Source: Sipunculus nudus (taxonomy: Eukaryota; Annelida; Sipuncula; Golfingiida; Sipunculidae). From it: DNA of 64,000 bases. The notes beneath the pieces are model-generated. The model had not been told where the DNA came from. It ran no database searches and saw only the letters and a list, made by a program, of their open reading frames with translations. Positions 17,487 to 27,257 of the stretch are shown here, piece after piece. Position 1 is the first letter of the stretch; every line of letters starts with the position of its first letter. The position numbers and the translations under genes are program-made. Location of the stretch: NCBI GenBank assembly GCA_026874595.1, contig JAPPUL010000072.1, positions 207,945 to 271,944 of the forward strand, given 5' to 3'.

Positions 17487-18047
17487 GTGAGACAACTAAA
17501 GATATTGCTAGTAATAATACTGGCCTTGAATATTTGGGGATGCACTGATGAGGAACTAGATGATATACAAGCAATAAGGGAGACAGTGATAGTTCCATCT
17601 ATCCAGGCAAAGGCGACAAAGGTATTTGCTTATGATAGTCAAAATCGTCTAACGACAATAATAATTGGGAATAGGAAGACATTATTTAAGCGAGCCCAAG
17701 AGATATGGCTAGATAATTTAAGGACATTATATATAAGCCGGGATGCTGATGAGGTTATATATACGGAATTAACATCAGATAAAGCGAAAGTAAATTATGA
17801 TAGTCTTGATTTGGAGGCGTGGGGTAATGTGGTTGTGAAACGTGATAATGAGATGCGGCTTGAGACGGAGCGGATATTTTGGGATAATGAGCAGGAGATA
17901 TTGTACACAGAAGGAGAGGAGCGAGTAATAATTTACAAACAAGAAACAACAAAGGAAAGGATAGTGCGAGTGGTGGGAACAAATTTATATGCAGATAAGA
18001 AGTTATCGGAGGTAGAATTAGACGAAGTGGTAACATTGGATCCATAA
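17487..18047 (+). CDS. lptC: LPS export protein LptC-like lipoprotein
   Basis: A GTG start is followed by a short signal peptide ending in a lipobox (LALNIWGC, Cys19). The mature part is a run of beta-strands with repeated 'A.kV..Y......L...A..v', 'DKAKVNYDSLDLEAWGNVVVKRDN' and 'ERIFWD...EILYTEGEERVIIY' units, as in the beta-jellyroll LptC/LptA/OstA family that carries LPS across the periplasm. At 186 aa it matches LptC in size. No lptA or lptB is adjacent. Three GTGAGACTAAA repeats lie just upstream (17413-17449). Confidence 0.7.
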   Translation: MRQLKILLVIILALNIWGCTDEELDDIQAIRETVIVPSIQAKATKVFAYDSQNRLTTIIIGNRKTLFKRAQEIWLDNLRTLYISRDADEVIYTELTSDKAKVNYDSLDLEAWGNVVVKRDNEMRLETERIFWDNEQEILYTEGEERVIIYKQETTKERIVRVVGTNLYADKKLSEVELDEVVTLDP

Positions 18048-18148
18048 GCTATGGTGTAAATGGTAGAAAAGTAAGTAGAGTAGGGATGAAATAAAGTGTA
18101 TGATTTGTAATGGTTAGCTGTTCATATATAGCAGGAGAGGGGAACAAT

Positions 18149-18979
18149 ATGAATGAACAAAAAGTGCATAAGAAGCAGTTACTAATTCACAAGATAGAAC
18201 AAGAGATAGATCAAATACCATCCTTGCCAGATAATATAGAGGAGGTATCAGAATTAGTAAAGGATCGGAATGCGGATGTAAAAGCGATAGGCGATATAAT
18301 CCGTCGAGATCCGGCCTTGATGTTTGATGTATTAAAGGTTGCCAACTCAGCACATTATAAAACCCGTAGTCGAGTAGCGACGATAGAACGAGCGATAACG
18401 ATAATAGGAACCCGAGAGTTGACGATGGTGCTTATGAGGATAGCAGGACTTAGTATAATCGACAAATTTTATGGTTCGATGGAAAGTATAAGCCGACATT
18501 CAAACAAGTGTGCAAAATATGCAAAAGAGATATTAAAAATACATAATAGTGAATGTAGTAAGGAAGTGGCGTATACAGCTGGCTTACTGCACGATATAGG
18601 AAAGCTTATATTTTTGAATATAATACCTGGAGTTATGGATAGAATAGATTTGCTAAGTGAGAGTCGAGGAGTAGATACATGGGAGCTTGAGCGTCTTGCA
18701 ATTGGCTTAACACATGCGGAGATAGGTGCAAAGATTACGGAGAAGTGGGGTTTTCCAAAGCCCTTGATAGCGGCAATAGATTATCATCACAATCCCTTAT
18801 TTGCGGGAGTAGATGAGAAGGACATAGTATATAGCGTATATTTAGGAAATATATTAAGTTACTATCCGAGGGTGACAGCGGATATAATGCTTAGAATAGA
18901 AGACAAAGTGCTGTACTATTTTGGTATAAAGTCAGAGGATGAGCTTACGGAATATCTAGATATATTACAAAGTCGTTAA
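18149..18979 (+). CDS. HDOD-domain signalling protein
   Basis: The HDOD domain spans nearly the whole 276 residues: IPSLPDNIEEVSELVKDRNA, IIRRDPALMFDVLKVANSAHY, IGTRELTMVLMR, YTAGLLHDIGKLIFLNI and IDYHHNPL. HDOD proteins are degenerate HD-phosphohydrolase relatives that act in bacterial signalling, often near chemotaxis or flagellar genes. Here HDIGK and DYHH are both kept. I chose the ATG at 18149 because GGAGAGGGG lies 7 bases upstream; a frame-continuous ATG at 18110 has no such site. It may be co-transcribed with the LptC-like gene. Confidence 0.85.
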   Translation: MNEQKVHKKQLLIHKIEQEIDQIPSLPDNIEEVSELVKDRNADVKAIGDIIRRDPALMFDVLKVANSAHYKTRSRVATIERAITIIGTRELTMVLMRIAGLSIIDKFYGSMESISRHSNKCAKYAKEILKIHNSECSKEVAYTAGLLHDIGKLIFLNIIPGVMDRIDLLSESRGVDTWELERLAIGLTHAEIGAKITEKWGFPKPLIAAIDYHHNPLFAGVDEKDIVYSVYLGNILSYYPRVTADIMLRIEDKVLYYFGIKSEDELTEYLDILQSR

Positions 18980-19014
18980 AGCTATTTTTGCAAAAAGAGT
19001 TTAAAGGATCGATT

Positions 19015-20283
19015 CTAAGAGATAGGGAAATTAATATATAAAGAGGTCCCGTTTTTAGAAGTCTGGATATTAATCTTAGCATTCATTTCTTGAGCTCTAA
19101 ACTCGATATTGCGAATCCCGTTACCTTTAACAAATTGCTTTTTATCAAAGCCCATACCATTATCTTTAATGTCTAAAACGATATATTGGGCAAAGATGTT
19201 GAGCGAAAGAGAAGCTTTGGAGGCATTGGAGTGCTTCATAATGTTATTAAACCATTCGGTGATAATTTTGTTAAGGCTAAATTTGATAGAAGGATTTAAT
19301 GCGTTAATGTTATCTTTAGAGTTGAAGTTGAAGCTAAGATTAAGATTTCTTAAATTTAGGAAGTGCGTTAATTTATTTTGGATGTAAGAAACAAAGTCGT
19401 TTAATTGGATATTATGGTGGTCAGTAATTTCGTGAATAACGTTTCTCATTTGGACCAGAGCATCACGAGACAGATCATTTATTTTGGAAAGAGCGTCAAC
19501 AGTTTTTTGCGAGTCAGAATTTATGGTATCAGAAGCGATTTGCGAATAAATGACATTAGCAGTAAGGGAAGCTCCGAGGGAGTCATGGAGGTCTCTTGAG
19601 ATACGTTCTTTTTCTTTAAGAAGGGCTAAATGGTTAATTTCTTTTAAGAGAGAGATATTTTGTTTTTGAATAGAATCTTCACTTTGCTTAAGTTTGGCTT
19701 GATAGTAGTATAGTAAAGCGGAGACAACACTAATGCCATAACCGTATGAGATAAAGTAAAAAGAGTGCGGGATTTGTTGTAAGATGAAGATGGTAGAGAT
19801 TAAAGAAGGAGTTGCGCTAACAAGCAGTAGTAAATTGATGTGGAAATAATTAAGCTGAGCGATAATGAAGATGAAGAGGAAGTGAAGGACCCACCAACCG
19901 GTTTTAGGTTCTTGAGTATAAAATATTATGGTAGAAGAGAAAAGGATTAAGATGATATTGTAAAAGAAAGCGGAGAGTTTAAAGAAGTAAGAATTGATAC
20001 CAAAGGCTTTATAGATATAGATATTGGCGAATATGACAAGTTGTAAAGTGATAGCGGCATAAGAAGTTATATAGAAATTGAGTCTAAGGTACTTATAATT
20101 TTGGTCAAGATATGAAGCTAAGATGAGGGAATTTGCGAATATGATAATGATAAGGGGTCCTTTACTTGCGAAGAAAGCCTTATAAGTATTAATATAGATA
20201 TTAGGAATAGTGAGAATATATTTGTTTAAATATGCTAATGGAGCTAAAGTATTTGTGAAGCTGGTATTTATTTTAAAAGGCAT
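19015..20283 (-). CDS. Membrane sensor histidine kinase (HisKA_3 type), orphan
   Basis: The first ~195 residues contain about six hydrophobic segments (starting near residues 43, 72, 103, 132, 150 and 180). A linker coiled coil precedes the dimerisation box SRDLHDSLGASL, with phospho-acceptor His233, as in the NarX/DesK group. The ATP-binding domain has the N box (EWFNNIMKHSNA), G1 (IKDNGMGFD) and G2 (GNGIRN). This group normally pairs with a LuxR-type response regulator, yet none is adjacent. The signal is unknown. It is convergent with the HDOD gene, whose stop lies 36 bases away. Confidence 0.85.
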   Translation of the reverse strand: MPFKINTSFTNTLAPLAYLNKYILTIPNIYINTYKAFFASKGPLIIIIFANSLILASYLDQNYKYLRLNFYITSYAAITLQLVIFANIYIYKAFGINSYFFKLSAFFYNIILILFSSTIIFYTQEPKTGWWVLHFLFIFIIAQLNYFHINLLLLVSATPSLISTIFILQQIPHSFYFISYGYGISVVSALLYYYQAKLKQSEDSIQKQNISLLKEINHLALLKEKERISRDLHDSLGASLTANVIYSQIASDTINSDSQKTVDALSKINDLSRDALVQMRNVIHEITDHHNIQLNDFVSYIQNKLTHFLNLRNLNLSFNFNSKDNINALNPSIKFSLNKIITEWFNNIMKHSNASKASLSLNIFAQYIVLDIKDNGMGFDKKQFVKGNGIRNIEFRAQEMNAKINIQTSKNGTSLYINFPIS

Positions 20284-20588
20284 AAGAGCAAAGAAACTAA
20301 AAAGCTGGGATAAAGTCTATAAAAGTAGGGAGATAAAATGTTGCTAGTAGATGGGATAGAGAAAATAAAGGGGATAGGCTAAGGTATTAATTTAAAGAAA
20401 AATAGAATGAGATAAAGAGTTGACAAGGAAATAGGAAGCGGCTAGATTTGTAGGATAATTATAGGGAAAAGGGGAGATAAAACGATTAAGGAGTTTATAT
20501 TAAATATGAGGGACAAAAGAGGTGTAAAAGGAGGAAGGGTTGTAGAAGGAGGAAGAGGAGGAAGAGAAGGAAGAGAAGGAAGAGCTAG
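20284..20588. other. Intergenic region upstream of the AEC transporter
   Basis: It holds one good promoter (20420-20448) and, just before the AEC start, a GGAAGA/GGAGGAA tandem run (20540-20588) that also supplies purine-rich ribosome-binding sequence. I see nothing else recognisable. Confidence 0.5.
20420..20448 (+). promoter_or_regulatory. Sigma-70-type promoter
   Basis: TTGACA at 20420-20425, 17-base spacer, TAGATT at 20443-20448. The hexamers and spacing are identical to the tRNA-Val promoter. It most likely drives the AEC transporter and perhaps the radical SAM genes behind it. Confidence 0.55.
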
Positions 20589-21575
20589 ATGTTAGAGATA
20601 GGGCTATCGACGTTAATAGTGATAGTTCCGGTGGTGGTAGTAATATTAATAGGCTATATAATACGCAGGTATGGGTGGGTAACGGAGGAAGGTCTTGATA
20701 GCATGGCGAAGTTAGTGTATTATATAGGGCTGCCGGCCTTAGTGGTAGATGAAGTATCGAAAACGAGTATAAGTAGTTTTATAGAGGTAAAAGGGCCTAT
20801 GGTCCTGGCGATAGTGTCGTTACTGATGGGTTTAATAGGATATATTAGTGCATATGTAAGAAATGAGTTACCGGAGAGGCGAGGGGTTTGGGCGATGTGT
20901 TCCTTACGAGGGAACATGGCGTTTATAGGGATTCCCTTGATCTTAAGTGCGCTTGGAGATTCAGGGATGTATTATGCCTCATTGTTGCTAGCGGTAGGAG
21001 CGCCATCCTATAATATATTGTCAGTAATTTTCTTAATCTATGCAAAACGAGCGGCAATGGGGGAAGCCGAATTAGAATTTAAGGAAATAGTTATCTATAT
21101 ACTAAAAGGGATATTTACAAATTCGCTAACACTAGCAGCAATAATAGGATTATTATTATCGTTTGTGCGGCCTGAGAGCTTACCAGTACTAGACATGAGC
21201 TTAGGGATTTTACAAAAGATACCCTTACCAATAGCATTAATAGTAATAGGGGGACAACTAGATATAGGATCAAGTTTTCGATTGATAAGAGATACAATAA
21301 TCCCGACAATGTATAAGCTAGTATTATCACCGTTTTTGGGAGCGATATTGTTGATATTATTTAAAGCAGGGGATGCTGATTTTGTTGCGACAATGATCTT
21401 TTTGGCCTCACCAACAGCTATATTAAGCTATGTAATAGCATCTGAGATGGAAGCAGATAAAGAGATAACCTTGAATATAATACTTGCGACAACGGCCTTG
21501 AGTGCATTTATTTATGTAGTTATGCTATTTTTGCTTGGGTTGTTTGACATATGGAGTTATAAGAAGTTGCTGTGA
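20589..21575 (+). CDS. AEC family transporter (auxin efflux carrier-like permease)
   Basis: A 328-residue integral membrane protein with about ten hydrophobic segments. Family features are the N-terminal LIVIVPVVVVILIGYIIRRYGW, then YYIGLPALVVDEVS, RGNMAFIGIPLILSALGD in the middle, PLPIALIVIGGQL, and ASPTAILSYVIASEM near the end. AEC members in bacteria export or import malate, malonate and other small organic acids; the substrate cannot be read from sequence. A long GGAAGA-rich stretch before the ATG serves as ribosome site. Confidence 0.88.
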   Translation: MLEIGLSTLIVIVPVVVVILIGYIIRRYGWVTEEGLDSMAKLVYYIGLPALVVDEVSKTSISSFIEVKGPMVLAIVSLLMGLIGYISAYVRNELPERRGVWAMCSLRGNMAFIGIPLILSALGDSGMYYASLLLAVGAPSYNILSVIFLIYAKRAAMGEAELEFKEIVIYILKGIFTNSLTLAAIIGLLLSFVRPESLPVLDMSLGILQKIPLPIALIVIGGQLDIGSSFRLIRDTIIPTMYKLVLSPFLGAILLILFKAGDADFVATMIFLASPTAILSYVIASEMEADKEITLNIILATTALSAFIYVVMLFLLGLFDIWSYKKLL

Positions 21576-21633
21576 GTTTTTTTTAAAAAAGTAGATCAAC
21601 TTTAGCGTAAAAAAAATAAAAGGAGAGGAGTTA

Positions 21634-23169
21634 TTGAAAAGGGCAGTTGTATTAATATCTATATTAAATACAGAGTATGCGACAAAAGAGTTGGATTTGG
21701 GTGGTAGAACTAGTTTAGATTATGTATTAGAAAGTGTGCAAGGGATTTTGGGAGAAGAGATATTTCATATATATGGGAAAAAGGAGCGTGGTAGAAGCGA
21801 GTATGAGAATTTGGCAGATGAAGAGAGGACGTGGGATGTAGGGGAAGGGTATACAGTAGATATTCTAAAACTGTTGGTAGAAAAGCTAGCAGGTTATGAA
21901 AGCATACTAATCCAATATACAGACAGTCCACTAAGCGATTGTAAGGAGCAATTAAAGCTACTAAAACTGCATGAAGAAGAGCATGCAGAATATAGCTTTA
22001 GTGAGAATTATCCTTTAGGGTTATGCGGGGAGGTAGTGAGTCATGAATTACTAAAGAAGTTATTGAAGGAGGAGGAGGGGAGAGGGAGGCTTGAGAGGTA
22101 TAGTAGGGGTAGTATAGAGGAGTTAATTAACGAAGATATAAATCGCTATGATGTAGAAGTTTTGGTATGTGAATATGATTTTCGAGTTGAGCGGCTTGAA
22201 CTAAGAGTAAACAATCGCAGAAATTATAAAGTAGTAAAGGGGTGTATAAAAGGGCTTAGCGATAGGGGCCTTAAGAGGGGAGTAAAGGGGATAGAACATT
22301 TAGTAAAAGAGCATCCGATATTTATGCGTAGTGTCCCATCGTATGTTGAGGTAGAGATAACAAATAGATGTGATTGTGAATGTGTAATATGCCCGAGGAC
22401 GCATTTAATGAGACGGAAGGCAAAGGATATGGATGTGGGGCAGTATCTAAAGTTTTTAGAGAAGTTGTATAGTTATACAGGGGAAGTATATATAAGTTTT
22501 AGTTATATGGGGGAGCCATTTTTGCATGATAAGATATATGAGCTAATAGAAAAGACGTTAAAGAAAGAAGGGATAAAGCTACTAATAGAGACGCATGGAG
22601 GGAAATTAAGCTATGAAAGTATAGACAAATTACGAGAGCTTGACGGAGGGGAAGGCAGATTATATATATTGCTATCTTTAGATAGCATATCGAAGGATAG
22701 ATATAAGGAGTTACGCGGGGGAGGAATAGAATTAGAAGAGCTTGAGAAGGCAGCACATTATCTACTTGAGCGAGGCCCAAAAGGCAGCTATATACAGATG
22801 TTACAGATGAAAGAGAATGGAGAAGAACTTGATAATTATTATAAGAAGTGGTCAGCCTATAAGGATAGAATAATTCTCCAAAAACATAATAGTTATAGTG
22901 GAGAGCTAAAAGATAGACAAGGGGTTGAACTTAGTCCGTTAAAGAGGTTTGGCTGTTGGCATTTAAAGCGGGATATGATAGTATTAAGCGATGGACGAGT
23001 AAGTTTTTGCAAACAAGATATAAATGGGGAAATGAGTTATGGGAATGTATTTGAGGAGGATATAGATAAGATATGGCGGCGTCAAGACAAAGTGTATGAG
23101 AGAGATCATAGAGGGGAGATTGATGAATTTTGCAAAGGTTGTGATGAATGGTATACGTATAATTTTTGA
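21634..23169 (+). CDS. Radical SAM/SPASM protein, spiro-SPASM-like
   Basis: The 511-aa protein has three parts. Residues 1-225 resemble a nucleotidyltransferase-like N-terminal domain (QYTDSPLSD, SENYPLGLCGEV). A radical SAM core follows, with Cys246, Cys250 and Cys253 (RCDCECVICPR) and YMGEPFLHD in place of GGEP. A C-terminal SPASM auxiliary-cluster domain reads GCWHLKRDMIVLSDGRVSFCKQD, ending EFCKGCDEWY. I recall this layout as the 'spiro-SPASM' family, known essentially from spirochaetes and of unknown function. The start is TTG at 21634 with AGGAGAGGAG upstream. A four-cluster ferredoxin gene follows after 35 bases. Confidence 0.75.
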   Translation: MKRAVVLISILNTEYATKELDLGGRTSLDYVLESVQGILGEEIFHIYGKKERGRSEYENLADEERTWDVGEGYTVDILKLLVEKLAGYESILIQYTDSPLSDCKEQLKLLKLHEEEHAEYSFSENYPLGLCGEVVSHELLKKLLKEEEGRGRLERYSRGSIEELINEDINRYDVEVLVCEYDFRVERLELRVNNRRNYKVVKGCIKGLSDRGLKRGVKGIEHLVKEHPIFMRSVPSYVEVEITNRCDCECVICPRTHLMRRKAKDMDVGQYLKFLEKLYSYTGEVYISFSYMGEPFLHDKIYELIEKTLKKEGIKLLIETHGGKLSYESIDKLRELDGGEGRLYILLSLDSISKDRYKELRGGGIELEELEKAAHYLLERGPKGSYIQMLQMKENGEELDNYYKKWSAYKDRIILQKHNSYSGELKDRQGVELSPLKRFGCWHLKRDMIVLSDGRVSFCKQDINGEMSYGNVFEEDIDKIWRRQDKVYERDHRGEIDEFCKGCDEWYTYNF

Positions 23170-23204
23170 TATAAATTTTTGAAATATAGAGTGGCAGTAG
23201 TGCT

Positions 23205-23747
23205 ATGAAAAGAGGACAAAGAGAAGGAGATGCAGGAGGTGTTGTAGAGTTTGGACGTCGAGACTTTTTCAAATCGTTGAAAGGGGTAATATTTGCGAGG
23301 GGGGAATGGGCTGAGATAAGGCCTCCGTATAATATAGACGGGGCAAAATTTGTAAAGTGTATAAGCTGTGCGGGTTATTGTATGAAGGCGTGTGAGGAGG
23401 GGATAATACGAATAAGTAAGTATAACGTACCCTATATAGATTTTAGAGAAGGGGGCTACTGTACATTTTGTAAAGAGTGCGTAAAGGCGTGTAGCTATGG
23501 GGTATTGGAAGAGGGGGGGGAGGGGCGTATAGATGTAGAAGTAAAGATAAGCAAGGATTTGTGTTTGTCTTGGAAGGCAGGTGAGGGGTGTACGGAATGT
23601 AGAAAATCATGTGATGAGAAGGCGATATTATTTTATGGGGGCTATAGGGGGGAGATAGACACTAGCGCCTGTACTGGGTGTTTAAGGTGTGTAAAAGAAT
23701 GTGATTATGGAGCGATAGAAGTAGGAAGTGGCTCTTTAAGGAAGTGA
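23205..23747 (+). CDS. NapF-like ferredoxin with four [4Fe-4S] motifs
   Basis: The N-terminus RRDFFKSLKG resembles the start of NapF/NapG-type proteins. Four cysteine groups follow: CISCAGYCMKAC (spaced C-x2-C-x3-C-x3-C, slightly off the norm), CTFCKECVKAC (canonical), CLSWKAGEGCTECRKSC (wide first gap), and CTGCLRCVKEC (canonical). NapF assists maturation of periplasmic nitrate reductase, a bis-MGD molybdoenzyme, which fits mobA earlier in the window, but no nap gene is seen. Its position right behind the radical SAM gene instead suggests it could supply electrons to that enzyme. This is an inference. Confidence 0.75.
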   Translation: MKRGQREGDAGGVVEFGRRDFFKSLKGVIFARGEWAEIRPPYNIDGAKFVKCISCAGYCMKACEEGIIRISKYNVPYIDFREGGYCTFCKECVKACSYGVLEEGGEGRIDVEVKISKDLCLSWKAGEGCTECRKSCDEKAILFYGGYRGEIDTSACTGCLRCVKECDYGAIEVGSGSLRK

Positions 23748-23817
23748 GCGAGATAAGCGTTAATGTTGTGATGTTAATGGTGGGGTAAGAAACAATAAAG
23801 AAAGGGGGAAAAGGACT

Positions 23818-25653
23818 ATGCGGGCAAGGGGCGTAAACTATGTGTTATACATAATATTGAACATTGGGATATTAGTGTTCTTGTGGTATTATATAGGAGA
23901 AAGACTGGAGGAGGTTGAGAGGAGTGTATTAGGGGAGGAGAGGGTAATAGAGGGGGAAGGAATGAGATTGGCAGGAGAGCTTGAGATGAAATATAGTGAT
24001 TTTCATGTAAAGTTGCTGCGAGTTAAGGAAGCTGGTTTAGGAGATAAAGAGGGGTATAGGGGATTGCAGGAGTCGGTAGTAAGTATGCGAGTGTTGTTAG
24101 AAGGTCTTAAGGGGGAGAATGAAGGAGAGAGAGCACAGATATTATTAAAACGACTTGAGGATTTATTATCTGGTTATGGTAATGTATTTGCAAAGGCCTA
24201 TAGGGGTGAATATAGTGAAGAGTATACGGGAGAGATTCTGCAACTAACAACGCAATTCAACAAATCATATGTAGATTTACTATTACTTTTGAAATCGAAT
24301 GAAAAAGAAGAGAAGGAAGGAGAGAAGGAGCTTATATTGCGAGTGATAGGGGATAAAACGAAGGTAATAGAGGAAAGCATATTAATAGCGTTGGTGGTAA
24401 TAATTTTTTTAATGTTAATCTTCTTAAGATATTTTGTAATCCACCCTCTTAAGTTGGGACGTAAGATGTTATTAGATTTTGTAAGACGAGATATAAAAGC
24501 TTTTTCTGATGATAAGGGGGAGAGTGAAGATGATGGTATAGGGAGTAGAGATAGTGATGAGGTGGTAGAATTATTAAATGAGTTTGTGAATAGGGTACGA
24601 AATTTGCTAAGTAAAGTATTGCGATTGGGTAGTTCAATAAAGGAGACAGGGGAAGTAATAGGGGAGATAAATAAGGAGAGTGTAGAGGAGCTTGCTTTAT
24701 TACACAAAGCGCTTTTAGTGGTAGAGGAGGAGAGTAAGGAGCTTGATAAGTTAGAGGGGAAGCTAAAGGGGAAACTAGATATGGAAGAAGGAGAGATATT
24801 GTTGGCCCAGGAGGGGCTAAGAGAGCGAATAGGTTTTCTAAATGAATCCCAGGATATAACACATGCAACATCAAAAGAGCTTGAAGAGTTGACCTATGGC
24901 ATAAAAGAGAGGGAGGAGACAGTAAAGCGGTTGCAGGAGGTGATACGGGATGGGGGGAGGAGGTTAAAGACAACGGATGAGGTGGTAAAGAGATTGCATG
25001 ATGACACATATAAGATGCAAGATTTGGTTAATGTGATAAACGACATAGCGGTGAAGACAAATTTACTTGCGATGAATGCAGCAATAGAGGCGGCGCATGC
25101 AGGGCAAGCGGGGAAGGGATTTGCGGTGGTAGCGGAGGAGATAAGGAAGCTATCAGTATCAACAGCAACGAATGTAAATAACATTTCGGGGACATTAGAT
25201 GATAGTATAAATAAGATTAAACAGTTAACGACGCTTAGCAATGGGAATGAGATAGGACATGTGAATATGAATAAGCAGGTACAAGAGATGGTAGGATTTT
25301 ATGAGAATGTATCTGAAGAGATAAGTGGACTTAGTGTAAAGCTAAATACGAGTATAAATTTAATAAAAGAAGGGTTAGGAAGTGAGGATGATAAAGTGGG
25401 GAAGTGGATGTTGAATAATGAGAGAAGGCTATTAGATTATAAAGAAAGTATAGCAAAGGTGCTTGAGGTAAGTAAGAAGATATATGAAAAAGTAAAATCT
25501 AGTCTTGAAAATAGTAAAAAGCTGCAGGGGTTATTAAAGAGTACATTGGAGTTATCAGATGTAAATAAGACAAATAGCATGAAGTTAAAAGAGTATTTGA
25601 TAACAGGGACAGAAGATGGTAGAGGTAGAGGGAGCGAGGCGGGGAGAATATGA
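23818..25653 (+). CDS. Methyl-accepting chemotaxis protein
   Basis: A chemoreceptor of 611 aa. TM1 is at residues ~8-24 ([17 protein letters not shown]) and TM2 at ~190-208 ([16 protein letters not shown]), with a mostly helical ligand domain of about 165 residues between them, then a HAMP-like stretch. The conserved hairpin tip has [20 protein letters not shown] followed by [20 protein letters not shown], where CheA and CheW bind. There is no C-terminal pentapeptide tether. GAAAGGGGGAAAAGG precedes the ATG. It shares direction with the two genes before it. Confidence 0.93.
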   Translation: MRARGVNYVLYIILNIGILVFLWYYIGERLEEVERSVLGEERVIEGEGMRLAGELEMKYSDFHVKLLRVKEAGLGDKEGYRGLQESVVSMRVLLEGLKGENEGERAQILLKRLEDLLSGYGNVFAKAYRGEYSEEYTGEILQLTTQFNKSYVDLLLLLKSNEKEEKEGEKELILRVIGDKTKVIEESILIALVVIIFLMLIFLRYFVIHPLKLGRKMLLDFVRRDIKAFSDDKGESEDDGIGSRDSDEVVELLNEFVNRVRNLLSKVLRLGSSIKETGEVIGEINKESVEELALLHKALLVVEEESKELDKLEGKLKGKLDMEEGEILLAQEGLRERIGFLNESQDITHATSKELEELTYGIKEREETVKRLQEVIRDGGRRLKTTDEVVKRLHDDTYKMQDLVNVINDIAVKTNLLAMNAAIEAAHAGQAGKGFAVVAEEIRKLSVSTATNVNNISGTLDDSINKIKQLTTLSNGNEIGHVNMNKQVQEMVGFYENVSEEISGLSVKLNTSINLIKEGLGSEDDKVGKWMLNNERRLLDYKESIAKVLEVSKKIYEKVKSSLENSKKLQGLLKSTLELSDVNKTNSMKLKEYLITGTEDGRGRGSEAGRI

Positions 25654-25859
25654 AGATATTGAATATGTAGTGGAGAAGGGTGTAGCGGAGAAGGATGTGA
25701 ATGTTAAAGATGAGGATGAGATAAAGAAATAGTCAGATAAAGAACTAGAGGTTAGTGAAATTTAGATGGGAAAGGGATTAGCAGCTGGATTTATTATAAT
25801 ATAAAGTAATAAAGTGAATAAAAATATTAGAAACGGGATTTAGAGCAAAGATTTAGGAT

Positions 25860-26576
25860 TTATAAAAGGTTTTCACCGCCGTCGACAAAAATGACTTGAC
25901 CAGTGATGAAGTTGTTATCGAGTAAGAACTTAAGAGAGGAAGTGATATTTTTAGTAGAACATTGAATCTTTAGAGGGATTTTAGCAGGACGTGAAGCTAG
26001 ATATTGTAAATCTTTAGTAGGGGGTGGCAGGATATATCCTGGAGCAATGGCATTGACGCGAAAATTGGGAGCAAGCTCTTTAGCAATAAATTTGGTAAAA
26101 TGATGCAAAGTGATTTTAGAAAGGTTATAAGCGGGATAGAGAGGACTTATGGAAGATATTTTAGCATCTAAAATATTAATGATATGCCCGTTAGAAGCAA
26201 TAGCAGCAAAATCTTTAGTTAAGAAGAAAGGTGCTTTAAAGTTGGTGTTGAAATTATTGTTAAAGATGTCGAATGAGGTTTTAGCAAAAGGAGCTTGTTC
26301 AAAAACGGAAGCATTATTAACGAGGAGATGGAGGTTGCCAAATTTGTTATAAACTTTTGTAATAAGAGAAGCTAAATCGTTTTCCTTTGAAAGGTCAGCT
26401 TTAAAAACATGACAAGAGATATTAAATCTAGAGATTTCTTGTTGTAGAGCAATAACTTCTTTATAGGATAAATTATAGTGCAAAGCAATATTAAAACCCC
26501 ATGAAGCAAGAGCTAAAGCAATCTGTTTGCCGATACGTTTAGCAGAACCGGTTACGAGAGCAGTTTGTTTAGACAT
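25860..26576 (-). CDS. SDR family oxidoreductase, pteridine reductase/FolM-like
   Basis: A classical short-chain dehydrogenase of 238 aa. The NADP-binding loop is TGSAKRIGKQIA; the Arg in 'TG..kRIG' is typical of FolM/PTR1-type pterin reductases. NNASVFEQAPF is the NNAG equivalent, YNLSK the catalytic Tyr-Lys motif, and APGYILPP and GQVIFVDGGENL complete the fold. FolM reduces dihydromonapterin or dihydrofolate. A general SDR is the alternative. It lies alone on the minus strand, about 200 bases after the chemoreceptor gene, with a purine-rich filler between. Confidence 0.78.
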   Translation of the reverse strand: MSKQTALVTGSAKRIGKQIALALASWGFNIALHYNLSYKEVIALQQEISRFNISCHVFKADLSKENDLASLITKVYNKFGNLHLLVNNASVFEQAPFAKTSFDIFNNNFNTNFKAPFFLTKDFAAIASNGHIINILDAKISSISPLYPAYNLSKITLHHFTKFIAKELAPNFRVNAIAPGYILPPPTKDLQYLASRPAKIPLKIQCSTKNITSSLKFLLDNNFITGQVIFVDGGENLL

Positions 26577-26740
26577 ATTAAAATAAACTTAATAAAGTAG
26601 GTATAAAAAAGCATAAAAAAAGAACGATTGAATTGATTTACGAATAAAAATGGAGTTACCTTCCGAAAAGAGATAAAGCGTGTGGATATAGTAAAGGGTT
26701 TTGTATAATAAGGAATAAAAACAGGAGATGTAGTTATAAG

Positions 26741-27241
26741 ATGAAAATGCTATTAATAACGTTGACCTTGAGTTTAGTAGGTGTTGCGCTGATATTACTA
26801 TTTACATTATATTATCCATATACAAAAGATACGCAAAGGACATCAGAAGAACTGCTTAATCTACGTATAGTTGGAGAACCAAATGCAGGAGTTCCGAAGA
26901 AAGAAAAGATACTTAAAGCATATCAATCCTACTATACATTACCTCAGATAACGGTATTTACAAAAAGTTCAGAAGCAAGGTCTTTATACATAAAACTTGA
27001 CTTATCACTTGCATATCCAGAAGGAAGCTATCAAACAGAGAATGAGATAATTCAACGGCGAGTTGAGATAAGTTCTTTAATAGAGAAGAGAATATCAAGT
27101 AAGAATTATATTGAGATAGACACCATAGAAGAACGGGAAGAACTAAAAGTAGAATTACTAAACGAGATTAATTCATTTATGAAAAACCCTATTAGCGATA
27201 TATATTATTCTGGATTTATGACTTTGCCTATTGCTAACTAA
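26741..27241 (+). CDS. FliL-like flagellar basal body-associated protein
   Basis: One N-terminal membrane segment (residues 3-25, LLITLTLSLVGVALILLF) precedes a periplasmic domain. The domain has the FliL pattern: LYIKLDLSLAYPE, a helix of alternating Ile/Glu (NEIIQRRVEISSLIEKRI), then EREELKVELLNEINSFM and ISDIYYSGFMTLPI, matching the family's '..lk.el...in..l..g.v..vyf..f..q'. FliL supports stator function at the flagellar motor. It lies away from any flagellar operon, and some bacteria carry stand-alone FliL paralogues. It converges on the FMN-protein gene, 16 bases away. Confidence 0.72.
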   Translation: MKMLLITLTLSLVGVALILLFTLYYPYTKDTQRTSEELLNLRIVGEPNAGVPKKEKILKAYQSYYTLPQITVFTKSSEARSLYIKLDLSLAYPEGSYQTENEIIQRRVEISSLIEKRISSKNYIEIDTIEEREELKVELLNEINSFMKNPISDIYYSGFMTLPIAN

Positions 27242-27257
27242 ATTCAATACACACAAA

